A stretch of DNA of 64,000 bases from Halioxenophilus aromaticivorans (GCF_042850945.1 NZ_AP031496.1:5518001-5582000); one strand, 5' to 3'; numbered from the stretch's first letter, positions 8,944-18,120 are shown. The notes: a model not told the origin generated them from the letters alone. Translations and numbers: made by a program.

Positions 8944-8971
8944 TCGGCAAGTCATGAAATAGGGCTATAAT
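8944..8971 (+). promoter_or_regulatory. rpiA promoter
   Basis: A perfect -10 hexamer TATAAT (8966-8971) is preceded by TCGGCA (8944-8949) with a 16-base spacer. It lies about 70 bases before the rpiA start in the ilvA/rpiA divergent region. Confidence 0.6.
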
Positions 8972-9042
8972 AGCCGCCCCTCGCGAGACATTTTACCGAC
9001 TCGCTGCAACCACACGTCCATCCACCAGCAAGATTGCCAACT

Positions 9043-9708
9043 ATGAACCAAGACGAACTGAAACAGGCCGTGGCCAAAAAAGCCATCGATTACATACTGC
9101 CGAAACTGGAATCCGACAGCATTGTGGGGGTGGGCACGGGCTCCACGGCCAATTATTTTATCGACTACTTGGCTGAAATTAAGGGCCATTTCGACGGCAC
9201 TGTGGCCAGCTCCGAAGGCTCCGCCGAGCGCTTAAAGCAACATGGCATCCCGGTCTATGACCTAAACAGCGTGGACAGTGTGGTGGTGTACGTGGATGGC
9301 GCCGACGAAACCAACCCCCAGCGTGAGCTGATTAAAGGTGGCGGTGCCGCCCTTACCCGGGAAAAAATCGTCGCCGCCGTGGCCGATGAATTTGTCTGCA
9401 TCGCCGACGGCAGCAAGTGGGTAGAAATCCTAGGCGGATTTCCGCTGCCGGTGGAGGTGATTCCCATGGCTCGCGCCCACGTAGGCCGAGAACTCCTCAA
9501 ATTGGGTGGCAACCCGGTATACCGCCAGGGTGTGGTTACCGACAACGGTAACGAGATCATCGACGTGCACGGCCTGGCCATCACCGACGCCAAGCAAATG
9601 GAACAAGATATCAATCAGATTGTGGGCGTGGTCACCAACGGCCTGTTTGCCGCTCGCCCGGCCGATGTTCTGCTGCTGGGTAAAGAGTCTGGCGTAGTGC
9701 AAATTTAG
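9043..9708 (+). CDS. rpiA: Ribose-5-phosphate isomerase A
   Basis: A 221-residue enzyme interconverting ribose-5-phosphate and ribulose-5-phosphate in the pentose phosphate pathway. Motifs in order: GVGTGSTANYFI (phosphate binding), SSEGSAERLKQHGIPV, DGADETN and LIKGGGAALTREKIVA with the catalytic Glu and Lys, then IADGSKWVEILG. I chose the ATG at 9043 (MNQDELKQ) over the TTG nine bases upstream because it gives the usual family N-terminus. Confidence 0.95.
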   Translation: MNQDELKQAVAKKAIDYILPKLESDSIVGVGTGSTANYFIDYLAEIKGHFDGTVASSEGSAERLKQHGIPVYDLNSVDSVVVYVDGADETNPQRELIKGGGAALTREKIVAAVADEFVCIADGSKWVEILGGFPLPVEVIPMARAHVGRELLKLGGNPVYRQGVVTDNGNEIIDVHGLAITDAKQMEQDINQIVGVVTNGLFAARPADVLLLGKESGVVQI

Positions 9709-9820
9709 TCACAGTAATGCTGTATTTGAGGGGGTGCACCGGGGTTCTGGCACAGGTATAGTGTGTTGCTGAAAATTCGCACGACAAATACGCATCTGCA
9801 CGAGCACCCCGCACTGAGCC

Positions 9821-11188
9821 ATGGATACCGATAACAAAGGCAATAACACCCCCTGTCAGCAGCAAGAAACCCTGCGTCTTGCCTCCCTATGTGGCTACGA
9901 CATTCTGGATACGCCAGCCGAACAGGAGTTTGACGATCTCACTGCTCTAGCGGCGGATATCCTAGACATACCCATTTCAATTATCAGCTTTGTGGCCCGT
10001 GACCGGCAGTGGTTTAAATCTCGAGTCGGATTGGAAGCGCCGGAAACGCCCATAGAGGTGTCTTTTTGCAAACACGAGCTCTACCAGCAAGATCTGCTGG
10101 TGGTACCGGACGCCACTGCCGACCCGCGTTTTGCCAATAACCCATTGGTGACAGGCGAGCTCAATGTGCGCTTTTACGCCGGTGCCGTAATTCGCTCCCA
10201 CGACGGTTACCCGCTGGGCCGATTTTGTGTCCTCGACACCCGCCCGCGGGATATCAGCGCCAAACAACTGAATGTACTGAAGGTGTTTGCCCAACAGGTT
10301 ACTGCCCAGTTGGAGCAGCGTCGGTTGTACCAAATTTCTGAGCACGCACGGCAGGAGCTCACCCGCGCCAACGACGATTTAAAGCACCGTGATGAAACCA
10401 AAGATCAGTTTCTGGCCATGGTGTCCCACGAGTTACGCAATCCGCTGTCACCGATTTTAATGACGCTGGACAAACTCAAACTCACCGGCCCCCACGGCGC
10501 CGGGGTAGACAAAGACATTGATGTAATCCATCGCCAGTCCAAGCATTTGGCCCGCTTGGTGGACGATATGTTGGATGCCTCTCGGGTGGCCACCGGCAAA
10601 ATATCCTTGGATTTAAAACCGGTGGCGGTGGCCGATGTGGTGCAGCGCAGCCTAGAGATGATTAAAAAAGCGGCCACAGAGAAACAACAGAGTGTCTCGG
10701 CTCAATTGCCCGAGCAAGCTATTTGGCTGCAAGGTGACGACGTGCGCCTGTGCCAGCTAATCGCCAACCTACTCACCAATGCTGTGCGCTATTCGCCCAA
10801 CCACAGCTGCATCAATATCAGCGCTGAACAAATCGATGCCGAAGTCGCCATTACGGTCGCCGACAATGGCCAGGGCATTGCGCCGGAATTTCTCGATAAA
10901 ATCTTTGAGACGTTTGTGCAGGCTCCCAGCCAGGGCGGGAATCACAGCGGCGGCTTAGGTATTGGCCTAAGCCTGTGTCGCCACCTCGCCAATTTGCACC
11001 AAGGCAGCATTAGCGTGCACAGCGAAGGCCTTGGTAAGGGCAGTCAGTTTTGCGTGCGCTTACCGGCATTAGCGATGGGTTCACCCACACAAACCCAAGC
11101 TCCGGCCCAATCCCATGACCGATACCAGCCGCCGATCCCAGACAATAAACAATACACAGCCCGAGGCACTGAAAGCCTAGGGCGGTAA
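9821..11188 (+). CDS. GAF-domain sensor histidine kinase
   Basis: A 455-residue cytosolic kinase without membrane segments. An N-terminal GAF domain (about 30-170, beginning at DILDTPAEQEFDDLTALAA) of the type common in stand-alone kinases is followed by HisKA with H203 in FLAMVSHELRNPL and HATPase_c with N (LLTNAVRYSPNH), G1 (VADNGQGIAPEF) and G2 (GGLGIGLSLCRHL) boxes. No response regulator gene is adjacent, so its partner is unknown; rpiA precedes it and photolyase converges on it from the other strand. The GAF ligand cannot be told from sequence. Confidence 0.9.
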   Translation: MDTDNKGNNTPCQQQETLRLASLCGYDILDTPAEQEFDDLTALAADILDIPISIISFVARDRQWFKSRVGLEAPETPIEVSFCKHELYQQDLLVVPDATADPRFANNPLVTGELNVRFYAGAVIRSHDGYPLGRFCVLDTRPRDISAKQLNVLKVFAQQVTAQLEQRRLYQISEHARQELTRANDDLKHRDETKDQFLAMVSHELRNPLSPILMTLDKLKLTGPHGAGVDKDIDVIHRQSKHLARLVDDMLDASRVATGKISLDLKPVAVADVVQRSLEMIKKAATEKQQSVSAQLPEQAIWLQGDDVRLCQLIANLLTNAVRYSPNHSCINISAEQIDAEVAITVADNGQGIAPEFLDKIFETFVQAPSQGGNHSGGLGIGLSLCRHLANLHQGSISVHSEGLGKGSQFCVRLPALAMGSPTQTQAPAQSHDRYQPPIPDNKQYTARGTESLGR

Positions 11189-11202
11189 ACCTTAGGCAGG
11201 CT

Positions 11203-12603
11203 TTAGCCTTTAAACGCCTTGGCGAAAACATCCATGGCAGTGGAACGCGCCACTTTGTAATTGATGATGGGCAGCGGATAGCCCAAGGCTCTGCACTGCT
11301 GCTCGCTGGGCTGATGAATTTTTTTATCGGTGATGGATTGCAGCTCCGGCACAAATTTGCGTACGTAGTCGCCGTTGGGATCAAACTTTTCTGCCTGCCG
11401 GTAAGGGTTAAAAATTCTAAAATAAGGCGCCGCATCTGCCCCCACCGAGGCACTCCACTGCCAGCCGCCGTTGTTGCTGGCAAAATCGCCATCGATTAAA
11501 TGCGCCATAAAATGCTGCTCGCCCAAATGCCAATCCACCAGCATTAATTTGCTTAAAAACGCTGCCACAATCATGCGCACGCGATTGTGCATCCAACCGG
11601 TTTGCAGCAGCTGGCGCATGCCGGCATCAACAATGGGCACACCGGTTTTACCCTGCCGCCAATCCTCAAAATATTCAGGCTTGGCCCACTGCACCTTTTC
11701 GCCATCCGGGCGAAAACATTTGCCCATGGACAAGCGAGGCTTGGCCGCCATTAAATGGCGATAAAATTCTCGCCAAATTAACTCCGTTACCCACTGTCCG
11801 TGGAATCCATCCGGGCCCTGGTCTTTTTGCACCTGCTCTATGCAGTGCCGAATGCCCAGTGCCCCCAAGGCTAGGTAGGGCGAAATTAAACTGGTACCAC
11901 GGTGGGCGGGGATGTCCCTGGTGTCGGAGTACTCTGCCAATTTTTCGCTGCAAAAGTTGTGGAGATTGCGCTGAATTTTATCGCGCTGGGCGGGCCACAG
12001 GTCGGCACGATATTCACCGCCAAAACCGGGAATAGAATCGCCTTTGACCTTCAACGGTGTTTGCTTGCCTGGGCGCGGGCAGGATGATAATTCCGCCTCG
12101 GTAACCACCTGGCGCCAGCGTTTGGAAAACGGCGTAAACACTTGATACATATCACCGCTGCCGTTGGTCACAGTCCCCGGCGCCAATACCACATCGCCGT
12201 CGTATTCATGCACCGCCAAATCCGCTTGTTCACAGGCCTGGCGCACGGCTTTATCCCGGCGCATTTCATTCAGTGGGTACTCTTTGTTCCACCACACACC
12301 TTGCGCACCGATCTCCTGTGCCAAGGCGGTGATGGCTTTAGGTGCGTCACTGAACATTGGCGCGTGCACAATTTTCAGCACAATGCCGAGCTTTTCGGCA
12401 TCCTCTGCCCAGGCCGTTAATAGCGCCTGGGCAAGGCCGAGCTTGGCCGGGGCATCGCGGTGTTCTTGCCATTGTTTTTCACACACCGCAAAGCACGCCA
12501 CCACCGGGCCGGCTGTACTGGCGTGGTACAGAGCGGGATTGTCATTTAAGCGCAGGTCGTTGCGCAGCCAAACCAGCTGCGCATTGGAAGGAAGCTTTGC
12601 CAT
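11203..12603 (-). CDS. phrB: Deoxyribodipyrimidine photolyase
   Basis: A 466-residue DNA photolyase that reverses cyclobutane pyrimidine dimers using blue light. An N-terminal antenna-cofactor domain (QLVWLRNDLRLNDNPAL) is followed by the FAD-binding helical domain: WVTELIWREFYRHL, GCRQ-like GMRQLLQTGWMHNRVRM, and the highly conserved NNGGWQWSASVGADAAPYFRIFN active-site region. Its start codon shares one base with the stop of the DUF523/DUF1722 gene, so the two are translationally coupled; phrB-ybgA type linkage is known in E. coli. Confidence 0.95.
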   Translation of the reverse strand: MAKLPSNAQLVWLRNDLRLNDNPALYHASTAGPVVACFAVCEKQWQEHRDAPAKLGLAQALLTAWAEDAEKLGIVLKIVHAPMFSDAPKAITALAQEIGAQGVWWNKEYPLNEMRRDKAVRQACEQADLAVHEYDGDVVLAPGTVTNGSGDMYQVFTPFSKRWRQVVTEAELSSCPRPGKQTPLKVKGDSIPGFGGEYRADLWPAQRDKIQRNLHNFCSEKLAEYSDTRDIPAHRGTSLISPYLALGALGIRHCIEQVQKDQGPDGFHGQWVTELIWREFYRHLMAAKPRLSMGKCFRPDGEKVQWAKPEYFEDWRQGKTGVPIVDAGMRQLLQTGWMHNRVRMIVAAFLSKLMLVDWHLGEQHFMAHLIDGDFASNNGGWQWSASVGADAAPYFRIFNPYRQAEKFDPNGDYVRKFVPELQSITDKKIHQPSEQQCRALGYPLPIINYKVARSTAMDVFAKAFKG

Positions 12604-13586
12604 TAGATTTGGTTACGCAGGCCTAATTCGAGCGGGTAGGGATCGAGATAAATTTGTGAACGGATATAGTCGTTTCCGTAACGATCGACGTAGTGTTTAA
12701 TTAGCGTAACCGGCACCGACAAGTGCACCACGCCTTTGCGATATTGATCCACCACATCAATCAGGTCGCGCCGTACTTCGCCTTCCACTGTGCGTTTTAA
12801 ATAACCAATGATGTGATGCAAGGTATTGCAATGATTTTTACGGGTGGCCGGTTTAGACAGCGTGGCCATAAACAGAGCGATGTAGTCTTCGGCTACATCC
12901 GCTATGGCGCGCTTGTCGTGGTTGGCGACAATTTGACCAAGGGCTTTATAGCCTTTTTGCGAATGCGCCATCAGCGTGTATTTGTATCGGCTGTGAAAAT
13001 CCACCAAAGCACCGGCCGTTAACTGGCTAGCTACGGTGTGTCGCCAGTAATACAAGGCAAACACCCGCAAAATAAAATTCTCCCGCAGCGGAGGATCGTT
13101 CAACCGCCCCTCTTCCTCCACCGGCAGTAATGGATTGTGATCCATCACCGCCGCGGCAAACACACCACGGCCCGGTTCCTCCCGGGGATAGCCGTAGCTT
13201 TTACTCTCTGGGTCGTCATTGTAAACCTTCATTTTAAATGCGCCACAACTGGGCGAATTTTTAATGAAAATGTAGCCGCAAAGGTCGCCCAGGGTTTGCG
13301 CGGTTTTTTCGCTGTAGGCCACCATTTTATCGGTAACATCCAGGCTGGGATCATCGCTGCCCACCACCCGCGGATTTTTAGGGTCACCCACCAAGCGAAT
13401 GGTTGGCCGTGGCACTCCTAGGCCTATGGCCACTTCTGGGCAGTAGGGCTTAAAGGCAAAAATATCGCTGAGCACATCGGTGCAAAACCGAGAGCGCTTA
13501 TGGCCGCCGTTGTAGCGCACGGACTCGCCCAGCACGCAGGCGCTGATGCCGACGGGGATACTGTTGGGATGGTTGGTGTAAGGCAT
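12603..13586 (-). CDS. DUF523 and DUF1722 (YbgA-like) protein
   Basis: A 327-residue cytosolic protein. The N-terminal DUF523 domain (about 10-150) shows VGISACVLGESVRYNGGHK, a CPE motif (CPEVAIGLGVPRPTIRL) and SCGAFK, with conserved cysteines suggesting metal or Fe-S binding. The C-terminal DUF1722 (YbgA) domain spans about 195-310. The biochemical role is unknown, but the family is repeatedly linked to photolyase; here its stop overlaps the phrB start by one base. Confidence 0.88.
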   Translation of the reverse strand: MPYTNHPNSIPVGISACVLGESVRYNGGHKRSRFCTDVLSDIFAFKPYCPEVAIGLGVPRPTIRLVGDPKNPRVVGSDDPSLDVTDKMVAYSEKTAQTLGDLCGYIFIKNSPSCGAFKMKVYNDDPESKSYGYPREEPGRGVFAAAVMDHNPLLPVEEEGRLNDPPLRENFILRVFALYYWRHTVASQLTAGALVDFHSRYKYTLMAHSQKGYKALGQIVANHDKRAIADVAEDYIALFMATLSKPATRKNHCNTLHHIIGYLKRTVEGEVRRDLIDVVDQYRKGVVHLSVPVTLIKHYVDRYGNDYIRSQIYLDPYPLELGLRNQI

Positions 13587-13783
13587 AATCGAGTTGGTTT
13601 TTTGTCGCTTATAGTTGCGTAACGGATCGGTTACGGATTTATTATTAGTTTAGATTGGTATTTGGGTGGATGGTTAAGATTTTATTACTGCCAGTGCGAT
13701 TTTGGCGGGGGTAATAGCACAGCAGGTGCGAGCATCCGAAGTCCCAGCGCTTCGCCGGCGCTAACCCAGTAGGACATTGCTAA

Positions 13784-13810
13784 TTGTGCGGCAGGCAACC
13801 TGCCGCACAA
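13784..13810. terminator. Strong hairpin after the DUF4156 gene
   Basis: A perfect 12-base inverted repeat (TTGTGCGGCAGG and its complement) around a 3-base loop. It lies 25 bases past the stop of the minus-strand DUF4156 gene. The following bases on that strand (TTAGC) are only weakly U-rich, so it is a probable but not textbook intrinsic terminator. Confidence 0.55.
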
Positions 13811-13835
13811 GCCCAAACCAATCACTAGGCGAAAC

Positions 13836-14243
13836 CTAGGGGCAATCATAGGCCTCAAATTTTTGTTTGCCTTCAATGGGCATACCCAATGGCACCAAAA
13901 CATTGGCCCCCATCCCGGCAGCATCATTGCGTGCTTGGTTAAGCAGCTCGCTGCCGACTTTTGTATCTTTACGATTGATAAAGCCAACTTTATCGACTCC
14001 GGATACCGTAATCACACCGATGCGTTTGCAATTTTCGGTGCCGGAATTTTCTCGTAAGTCGACCTTCTCACCGGCCTCAGTGAGTTTCACAAAGCTGCAG
14101 CTGCTGAGCACGGCCACGGCGGTGGTGGCCACAGCGGCAATAATTAGGGCGCGTAGGCCAAGGTTGGCAGCGCTGGCCTTTTTAGGGCCTTTGGGGGTTG
14201 GCTGTTGCTGATTTGGCAAAACGGTTCCTCTTTTATCGGACAA
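13836..14243 (-). CDS. DUF4156 domain protein, probable lipoprotein
   Basis: 135 residues. After a polar, Lys/Pro-rich N-terminus (1-26) comes a hydrophobic stretch ending in a lipobox-like VLSSC (Cys about residue 49), so it is probably an outer- or inner-membrane lipoprotein. The mature part shows the DUF4156 pattern: LTEAGEKVDL, NCKRIGVITVSG, LLNQARNDAAGMGANVLVP. Function is unknown. The long N-terminal stretch before the signal is unusual and may mean the real start is further in, but no better start is evident. Confidence 0.7.
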   Translation of the reverse strand: MSDKRGTVLPNQQQPTPKGPKKASAANLGLRALIIAAVATTAVAVLSSCSFVKLTEAGEKVDLRENSGTENCKRIGVITVSGVDKVGFINRKDTKVGSELLNQARNDAAGMGANVLVPLGMPIEGKQKFEAYDCP

Positions 14244-14300
14244 ATTTTTGAATCAGATTTCGCGCTCTACATATCATTGAGCGAATCGGCTGAGCCCATA

Positions 14301-15218
14301 TCACCCAAACCGAGCAATAAAGGCCTGCACTTCGGCCAGGGCTTGGTTGGCCTCGGGCAGCAGTGGCGCAAAACCCTGAAAAACGTGGGGCATGTCTGGC
14401 CATTCGCTGAGCTCCACCGGGCTGCCCTGTTGCTGTGCCGCTTGCACAAAACGCACGCCGTCATCGTAGAGGATTTCGGCATCACCCACTTGCAATAACG
14501 TGGGCGGCAAGCCCGATAGATCACCGTGTATGGGAGACACCAATGGGTCTTTGTGGTTCGCCTGCTCTTGCACGTAGTTGGCCACTACGTAGGGCAAAGC
14601 AGCGGCAATGAGGATTGGGTCACGCTCGGCGCGCTCGGCCACCACCGACCGCTCGTAATTGAGGTCGGTGGCCGGCGAGAACACCACACAGGCATCAGGC
14701 ATAACATTGCCTCCCTGTTTTAGTGCCAAGGTTGCTGCCAGTGCCAAGTTGCCGCCGGCGGAGTCGCCTGCGATAAACAACGCATCGGCCTCGCTATCGT
14801 CTTCCGGGCCGTGACCTTGGAGCCATTGAAACGCGTGGATGGCGTCTTCCAGTCCGGCTGGGAATGGAAATTCCGGGGCCAAGCGGTAATTAATGGCCAA
14901 CACGGCGCAGCCGGTGAGCTTGGCGATGCGCGCAACCAGCGGCCGATGGCTAGAGCTGGAGCCCGCCATCCACGAGCCACCATGCAAATACAGCAACCGC
15001 CGCTTGGAATTACATTGCTGCGGTATTAGCCATTCCGCCGTCAATTCACCCACCAGCGTGGGCAGAATTTGCGCCTCTATGGTGAGGATCTCCGGCGCCG
15101 CTGCAAAATACATATCCAACAGGGCCCGCTTGTGCAGTGCGTGGGCACCACTGGTTGCAGACATAAGGGCGATTCGGCGCATATGAGCGACCACGGTGTT
15201 GAGTTGTTCACTGGCCAT
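14301..15218 (-). CDS. Alpha/beta hydrolase, hormone-sensitive-lipase (bacterial HSL) type
   Basis: A 305-residue carboxylesterase-like protein. The oxyanion-hole motif HGG is at 79-81 (LLYLHGGSWMAG), the nucleophile S153 in GDSAGGN, the conserved YRLAPEFPFPA follows HGG, and the Asp and His of the triad are in DAEILYDDG and MPHVF near the C-terminus. Natural substrate unknown; the family hydrolyses short-chain esters. I start at the ATG at 15218 because an AGGGA ribosome site sits about seven bases upstream; an in-frame upstream start at 15302 would add an unlikely 28 residues. Confidence 0.85.
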   Translation of the reverse strand: MASEQLNTVVAHMRRIALMSATSGAHALHKRALLDMYFAAAPEILTIEAQILPTLVGELTAEWLIPQQCNSKRRLLYLHGGSWMAGSSSSHRPLVARIAKLTGCAVLAINYRLAPEFPFPAGLEDAIHAFQWLQGHGPEDDSEADALFIAGDSAGGNLALAATLALKQGGNVMPDACVVFSPATDLNYERSVVAERAERDPILIAAALPYVVANYVQEQANHKDPLVSPIHGDLSGLPPTLLQVGDAEILYDDGVRFVQAAQQQGSPVELSEWPDMPHVFQGFAPLLPEANQALAEVQAFIARFG

Positions 15219-15461
15219 GAAAAGTCCCTGTGGCTGTTTATGGGTTGCGAATGGGTGGCGAACGACCGCCGCTAATGGTTCACTGACTGATGCTGGGCAC
15301 ATTCGTTCGCCAAGGCCTGCGCCTTAGGCACTGATCAACGCCAGCATCAGCGATTGCTAAGGAAGCTCTTCTTTAGTTAGTAGCCCTTCGATCTAAGGTA
15401 CCCAAGGCCCAGAACAATCGCAATCTGCAGCCAGGTTTAGCACAAGAAATGTGCTTTTTCC
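15219..15461. other. Intergenic region between the divergent hydrolase and serA
   Basis: No convincing gene. It holds a small terminator-like element on the plus strand at 15439-15459 (AGCACA, 5-base loop, TGTGCT, then five Ts) that ends just before the serA promoter. With no plus-strand gene upstream its purpose is unclear; it could shield serA from read-through. Confidence 0.4.
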
Positions 15462-15489
15462 TTGGCCCAACGGCGCTGTGTGCTATGAT
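15462..15489 (+). promoter_or_regulatory. serA promoter
   Basis: TTGGCC (15462-15467), a 16-base spacer and TATGAT (15484-15489), a good sigma70 pair. The start point would be near 15496, leaving a leader of about 144 bases before serA. Confidence 0.6.
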
Positions 15490-15584
15490 AGCGCCCCTTT
15501 TTTCGGCGGCCCTTGGATTTACCGATCACTGTGTGTTTAACGCCCTGGCAGGCTTTCCGCGTTTAACTCAGCGGCGAGGCCGAC

Positions 15585-15647
15585 ATGGGCTGTGGGCCAA
15601 CCTTTCCATTTTTAGTAGTTACCGAGGTAGTGTGTCAACATGGCTAA
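15585..15647 (+). CDS. Possible 20-codon leader ORF overlapping the serA start
   Basis: An ATG at 15585 with a GAGG ribosome site six bases upstream opens a 20-codon frame (begins MGCGPTFPF, ends VVCQHG) whose stop TAA at 15645-15647 lies just inside serA, whose ATG is at 15640. Such overlap is typical of translational coupling. The peptide has no serine codons, so classical attenuation by serine starvation is not supported. It could be chance; only the start signal and position favour it. Confidence 0.35.
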   Translation: MGCGPTFPFLVVTEVVCQHG

Positions 15648-16869
15648 TACGTCTCTCGACAAAGACAAAATCAAAATTGTACTGCTCGAAGGTGTGCACC
15701 AATCTGCGCTCGATACCCTGCAAGCCGCCGGCTATAGCAACATTGAGTACTTAAAAACCTCCCTGCCACAGGATCAGCTAATAGAGACCATCAAGGATGC
15801 TCACTTTGTTGGTATTCGCTCACGCACCCAGCTCACCCGCGAGGTATTTGAGGCGGCGGAGAAACTGGTCTCAGTGGGTTGCTTCTGTATCGGCACCAAT
15901 CAAGTGGACCTGGATGCCGCCCGTGAGCACGGTGTGGCGGTGTTCAACGCGCCCTACTCCAACACCCGTTCGGTGGCCGAGCTGGTAATCGCCGAAGCGA
16001 TTTTGTTGTTGCGCCGAATCCCCGAGAAAAACGCCTCTTGCCACCGTGGTGGCTGGCTGAAAACCGCTGCGGGCGCCTATGAAGTACGCGGTAAAACCCT
16101 GGGCATTATTGGCTACGGCGCCATTGGCACCCAGGTGAGCGTACTGGCCGAAGGCCTGGGCATGAAAGTTCGCTTCTTCGATGTGGTAACCAAATTGCCA
16201 TTGGGTAATGCGGAGCAAGTGCGCGATTTGAATGATTTGCTGGCACAGTCGGATATCGTCAGTTTGCACGTACCGGAGCTGCCCTCCACCAAAAACATGT
16301 TTGGTGAAGCACAAATCGCCACCATGAAGCCCGGCGCCGTTTTGCTCAACGCCTCCCGCGGTAGCGTGGTGGACATAGACGCCCTGGCAGCCGCATTGGA
16401 GAGCGGCCACGTGGGCGGCACCGCCATCGATGTCTTCCCGGTGGAGCCACGCTCCAACGACGATGAGTTTGTCACTCCCCTGCGCCAATTCGATAACGCC
16501 CTGCTAACGCCGCACATTGGTGGCTCTACCCAGGAAGCCCAGGCCAACATCGGCACTGAAGTGGCAGAAAAACTGGTGAAATACTCCGACAACGGCACCA
16601 CCATCAGCTCGGTGAATTTCCCCGAGGTGGCCTTGCCATCACACTCCGGCACCCACCGCTTGTTGCACGTGCATCAGAATATCCCAGGGATTTTGTCGGC
16701 TATCAACCGCGTGTTCTCGGACAACAACATCAACATCTGCAGCCAGTACTTGCAGACTAACGAGCGCATTGGCTATGTGGTTGTGGATATCAATGCAGAA
16801 TACAGCGAGATCGCTCTGGACGAGCTGCGCAAAATTGAAGGTACTATCCGCGCCCGCGTGCTGTTTTAA
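15640..16869 (+). CDS. serA: D-3-phosphoglycerate dehydrogenase SerA
   Basis: A 409-residue NAD-dependent dehydrogenase for the first step of serine synthesis, the same size class as E. coli SerA (410). The NAD-binding motif is LGIIGYGAIGTQVS (about 153-166), catalytic Arg in NASRGSVVDIDAL, Glu and His in LLTPHIGGSTQEAQ; a C-terminal ACT domain (about 335-409) is the serine-feedback site. The ATG at 15640 is preceded by a GAGGTAG ribosome site about ten bases away. Confidence 0.96.
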   Translation: MANTSLDKDKIKIVLLEGVHQSALDTLQAAGYSNIEYLKTSLPQDQLIETIKDAHFVGIRSRTQLTREVFEAAEKLVSVGCFCIGTNQVDLDAAREHGVAVFNAPYSNTRSVAELVIAEAILLLRRIPEKNASCHRGGWLKTAAGAYEVRGKTLGIIGYGAIGTQVSVLAEGLGMKVRFFDVVTKLPLGNAEQVRDLNDLLAQSDIVSLHVPELPSTKNMFGEAQIATMKPGAVLLNASRGSVVDIDALAAALESGHVGGTAIDVFPVEPRSNDDEFVTPLRQFDNALLTPHIGGSTQEAQANIGTEVAEKLVKYSDNGTTISSVNFPEVALPSHSGTHRLLHVHQNIPGILSAINRVFSDNNINICSQYLQTNERIGYVVVDINAEYSEIALDELRKIEGTIRARVLF

Positions 16870-16883
16870 GCACCGAGCGTCCG

Positions 16884-16902
16884 CCACCGGCGTTGCCGGT
16901 GG
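16884..16902. terminator. Hairpin between convergent serA and DUF3108 gene
   Basis: A perfect stem (CCACCGGC, loop GTT, GCCGGTGG) 14 bases after the serA stop and just before the stop of the opposing gene. The T run is poor, so it is a likely but weak terminator serving one or both genes. Confidence 0.5.
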
Positions 16903-16904
16903 AT

Positions 16905-18101
16905 CTATTGCTTTAAGATCACCGGCAGCTGAGGTTTAGATTTAATGCTAAGGCTGCTGGCTTCCCCATCATCGTTGTAAACCAACTTAACCACCACGTA
17001 GGCCAGCTCTGGCGCCAACCATACCGAGGTGATGCGATCATCGCTCATGCGCTCCAGGCGAATGGCTTCAAATTGGCCGGCATCGGTGTCTACCATTTCT
17101 AATCCTTTTTTATGGTAGATGTAATGTTTAGGGCCTTTGCGTTTGGCCACCAGGTAATCAAATCGCTGCTGCTGCGGCTTACAGGCGACATCCATCTGCA
17201 ACTTAAGTTGATGGTTTAAATCGTCGTAGATCTTACCTTCATAGGGGTAGACCTGGGTTTCACCGCGAGCCAGGGCGCTAAATTCACCACGGCCCGGGGC
17301 CACAGTTACGGTTAGGTTGTGGCGGTCTGTCATGCCCTTGCGATGGTGATCGAAACGCTGCAGCTGCCAATCCGGCAAAAGAAACTCACTGGTTTCATCG
17401 ATGCTCATAAACAGCCATTCGGCGTGGGAGGACAGCTGCCAGTGGTTGTCTGGTTGGCGCTTAAGCGCGCGGGTGGAATCGACGCCGATAGACTTGTAGG
17501 TGGCTTGGTAACGCAATTGCACACCATCGAGGGCGGACACATACTGTTGCACACAGGCCTGGTAGGCCGCTTGGCCTGCGCCTTGCTCACTGTCGTTTTG
17601 CGCGCCGCTGGCTGGCTGGCTGGCCTCGTCATCGCTACCTGCCGGCTCTCCGGCAGCCTCGTTAGGCACTTGCTGCTGGGTAATGGGGGCTGCGGCCAAT
17701 GCCGAAACCCCAGGCGCGGCCAAGCTTGTGTCGGACAACGACTCGGGCAGCGGCGTTTGCGCCGCTTGCTGGCTTGCAGCCAGCGACGACCGGGGCGCCA
17801 TCTCGTCACTGTATAGCGGATCCACAGGCGGATCGGCGTTAACCGTTTTAACGCTACACGCCACAGTCACCAAGCCCAATGCCGCCATCAGGGCACTGGC
17901 TACTCGGTGGCCTCTGTGTTGAGCATGGCCTAAGTTAACGCGGCTACCGGAGCTCTTTACGCCCGGTAACCCACCTGACAACTGGTCCTGCCTCACGCTG
18001 TATTTCTGACCTCTAACATTTTTATTACCGATTGCCCCAAGGGCGATATCACTGGCTTGGAAAGCGATACTGTAAAAAAGTTGTCCCAGTTTATAAACCA
18101 T
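16905..18101 (-). CDS. DUF3108 domain envelope protein
   Basis: 398 residues. The C-terminal half (about 180-398) is a DUF3108 domain, a beta-rich periplasmic fold of unknown function: LRYQATYKSIGVDSTR, WQLSSHAEWLFMSIDETSEF, YPYEGKIYDDLNHQLKLQMDVA and a closing LAPELAYVVVKLVY. Residues 95-180 are an Ala/Gln/Pro-rich linker. The oddity is the N-terminus: about 65 polar residues precede a hydrophobic segment that ends in a lipobox-like VTVAC, and no in-frame ATG or GTG gives a normal-length signal peptide. It follows the lysophospholipase-like gene by 19 bases. Confidence 0.8.
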   Translation of the reverse strand: MVYKLGQLFYSIAFQASDIALGAIGNKNVRGQKYSVRQDQLSGGLPGVKSSGSRVNLGHAQHRGHRVASALMAALGLVTVACSVKTVNADPPVDPLYSDEMAPRSSLAASQQAAQTPLPESLSDTSLAAPGVSALAAAPITQQQVPNEAAGEPAGSDDEASQPASGAQNDSEQGAGQAAYQACVQQYVSALDGVQLRYQATYKSIGVDSTRALKRQPDNHWQLSSHAEWLFMSIDETSEFLLPDWQLQRFDHHRKGMTDRHNLTVTVAPGRGEFSALARGETQVYPYEGKIYDDLNHQLKLQMDVACKPQQQRFDYLVAKRKGPKHYIYHKKGLEMVDTDAGQFEAIRLERMSDDRITSVWLAPELAYVVVKLVYNDDGEASSLSIKSKPQLPVILKQ

Positions 18102-18120
18102 TGCAATGTAATATTCCTCA

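Noticed and set aside
16113..16652. Long minus-strand ORF opposite serA
   Set aside because: Shadow of the serA coding frame; serA is unambiguous.
17319..17816. 165-codon plus-strand ORF opposite the DUF3108 gene
   Set aside because: Shadow ORF in GC-rich linker sequence with no start signal.
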